From contig CAZQKE010000139.1 in assembly GCA_964593865.1 (NCBI GenBank), positions 1 to 44,365 on the forward strand: a stretch of DNA of 44,365 nucleotides. Direction: 5' to 3'. The number at the start of each line of letters is the position of its first letter. Position 1 is the first letter of the stretch. Positions 43,803 through 44,365 of this stretch are shown here, piece by piece. Both the position numbers and the translations under genes were made by a program. Under the pieces are notes generated by a model. It saw only the letters and a program-made list of their open reading frames with translations, searched no databases and was not told where the DNA came from. Source of the DNA: CAZQKE01 sp964593865 (lineage in GTDB: Bacteria; Chloroflexota; Anaerolineae; JAAYZQ01).

Positions 43803-44365
43803 ATGACCGATCCTGTCAAAATCACGCTCAACGTCAACGGAGCTGACCACACGCTCACCGTGGCTGCCGACGCCACCCTGGCCGATGTGCTGCGCCGCGA
43901 CCTGGGACTGACCGGAACCAAGATCGGCTGCGGCGACGGCCAGTGTGGGACCTGCACCGTCCTGGTAGACGGGCGGGCGGTCCGCTCTTGCGTTTACCCC
44001 GCCCGCCGGGCAGTGGGCAAGCGGGTGCTCACCGTCGAAGGCTTGGCCGATTGGTGGGGCAAGCCGGGCGAATTGCACCCGCTGCAGAAAGCGTTCATTG
44101 AACACGGCGCGGTCCAATGCGGCTTTTGCACGCCGGGCCTGCTCATGGCCGCCGCCGCCCTGTGGACCAAGCTGGCCGACGCCGAGGACATCCCCGACGA
44201 CGCCGCCTTGGAGCGCGAGATCAAAAAAGCCCTGGCCCGCAACGCCTGCCGCTGCACCGGCTATGCCAGCATCCTGCGGGCCGTCCGCTCCGCCATCCAC
44301 GAAGCCCGCACCGGCGAGCCGCTACCGCCCCTCATCCCGGAGACCATAGAGCCGCTGCGCGTCAT
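43803..44365 (+). CDS. 2Fe-2S subunit/domain of a molybdenum hydroxylase (xanthine dehydrogenase family), partial
   Basis: 187 residues visible, cut by the right edge. The N-terminal plant-type 2Fe-2S cluster has CGDGQCGTCTVLVDG plus a downstream RSC. The C-terminal 2Fe-2S helical domain has VQCGFCTPGLLMAAAAL and NACRCTGYASILRAVRSA, both standard for the XdhC/CoxS/small-subunit family. TTGGAGG precedes the ATG. The frame is still open at the end (PLIPETIEPLRV), so the gene may continue into a fused molybdopterin domain, as in XdhD-type proteins. It lies 64 bp after ygfK in the same direction. Confidence 0.9.
   Translation, partial: MTDPVKITLNVNGADHTLTVAADATLADVLRRDLGLTGTKIGCGDGQCGTCTVLVDGRAVRSCVYPARRAVGKRVLTVEGLADWWGKPGELHPLQKAFIEHGAVQCGFCTPGLLMAAAALWTKLADAEDIPDDAALEREIKKALARNACRCTGYASILRAVRSAIHEARTGEPLPPLIPETIEPLRV

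Overview
The window looks like a chromosomal segment of a GC-rich, probably Chloroflexota bacterium (Anaerolineae/Caldilineae-like). This is inferred from the overall resemblance of the proteins (a NEW3-domain protein with an ABC exporter, a split saccharopine pathway, TPR-CHAT and NB-ARC-TPR proteins, secreted proteins with PKD-like and golvesin-like domains) and from the dispersed repeats. No rRNA, tRNA, CRISPR array, phage gene or transposase is visible. Gene starts mostly carry strong Shine-Dalgarno sequences, with several GTG/TTG starts.

Layout. 1-3085 (minus): a NEW3-domain membrane protein, an ABC ATPase and an ABC-2 permease in one operon. 3128-5473: tandem repeats, a lipoprotein-type HtrA protease, more repeats and a small heat-shock protein. 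5705-6403 (plus): a secreted helical protein with a clear terminator. 6808-10772 (plus): a lysine/saccharopine operon of lysine-ketoglutarate reductase, saccharopine dehydrogenase and an ornithine-type aminotransferase. 10901-16893: a lipid kinase, a GNAT, and a four-gene minus-strand run (Fe-S protein, M32 carboxypeptidase, CoA-disulfide-reductase-like flavoprotein, acyl-ACP thioesterase). 17248-25654 (minus): an ECF-like sigma factor, a double zf-HC2 protein, a TPR-CHAT caspase-like protein and a secreted gingipain-like C25 peptidase. 26045-28252: a secreted M23 peptidase. 28325-34441 (minus): seven genes that look like a small biosynthetic cluster (class I isoprenoid-synthase-like protein, FkbM methyltransferase, two FeeM-like GNATs, a SAM methyltransferase, a GT1 glycosyltransferase, a membrane methyltransferase). 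34687-37095 (plus, divergent): an XRE-NB-ARC-TPR regulator. 37228-40331: two glycosyltransferases and a flippase-like membrane protein. 40457-end: YgfK and the start of a molybdenum-hydroxylase Fe-S subunit.

The main result is a candidate regulon. An element TGTCGGAAAA-N15-TTGAGTA, with invariant spacing, lies 19-31 nt before three start codons: those of the C25 peptidase, the zf-HC2/CHAT operon and the biosynthetic cluster. The copy before zf-HC2/CHAT overlaps the last codons of the adjacent sigma-factor gene. It looks like that sigma factor's promoter. The peptidase and cluster promoters share a second block further upstream: 55 identical bases in two runs (31 and 24 bp) separated by 5 variable bases. 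This block holds a sigma-A-like promoter and an inverted repeat, TGTCAA-N5-TTGACA, and its second copy abuts the XRE-NB-ARC-TPR gene. I infer one signalling system. In it, a sigma factor with its zinc-binding partner, two caspase-fold proteins and an NLR-like regulator control a secreted protease and a lipid-like natural product.

Two dispersed repeat families (A: AACCGC...GCGGTT units; B: GCGGTGGCGACTC... elements) occupy several intergenic gaps between 3.1 and 17.2 kb. The 11-bp-periodic GTTAGAA repeats before hsp20 look like an OmpR/PhoB-type operator.
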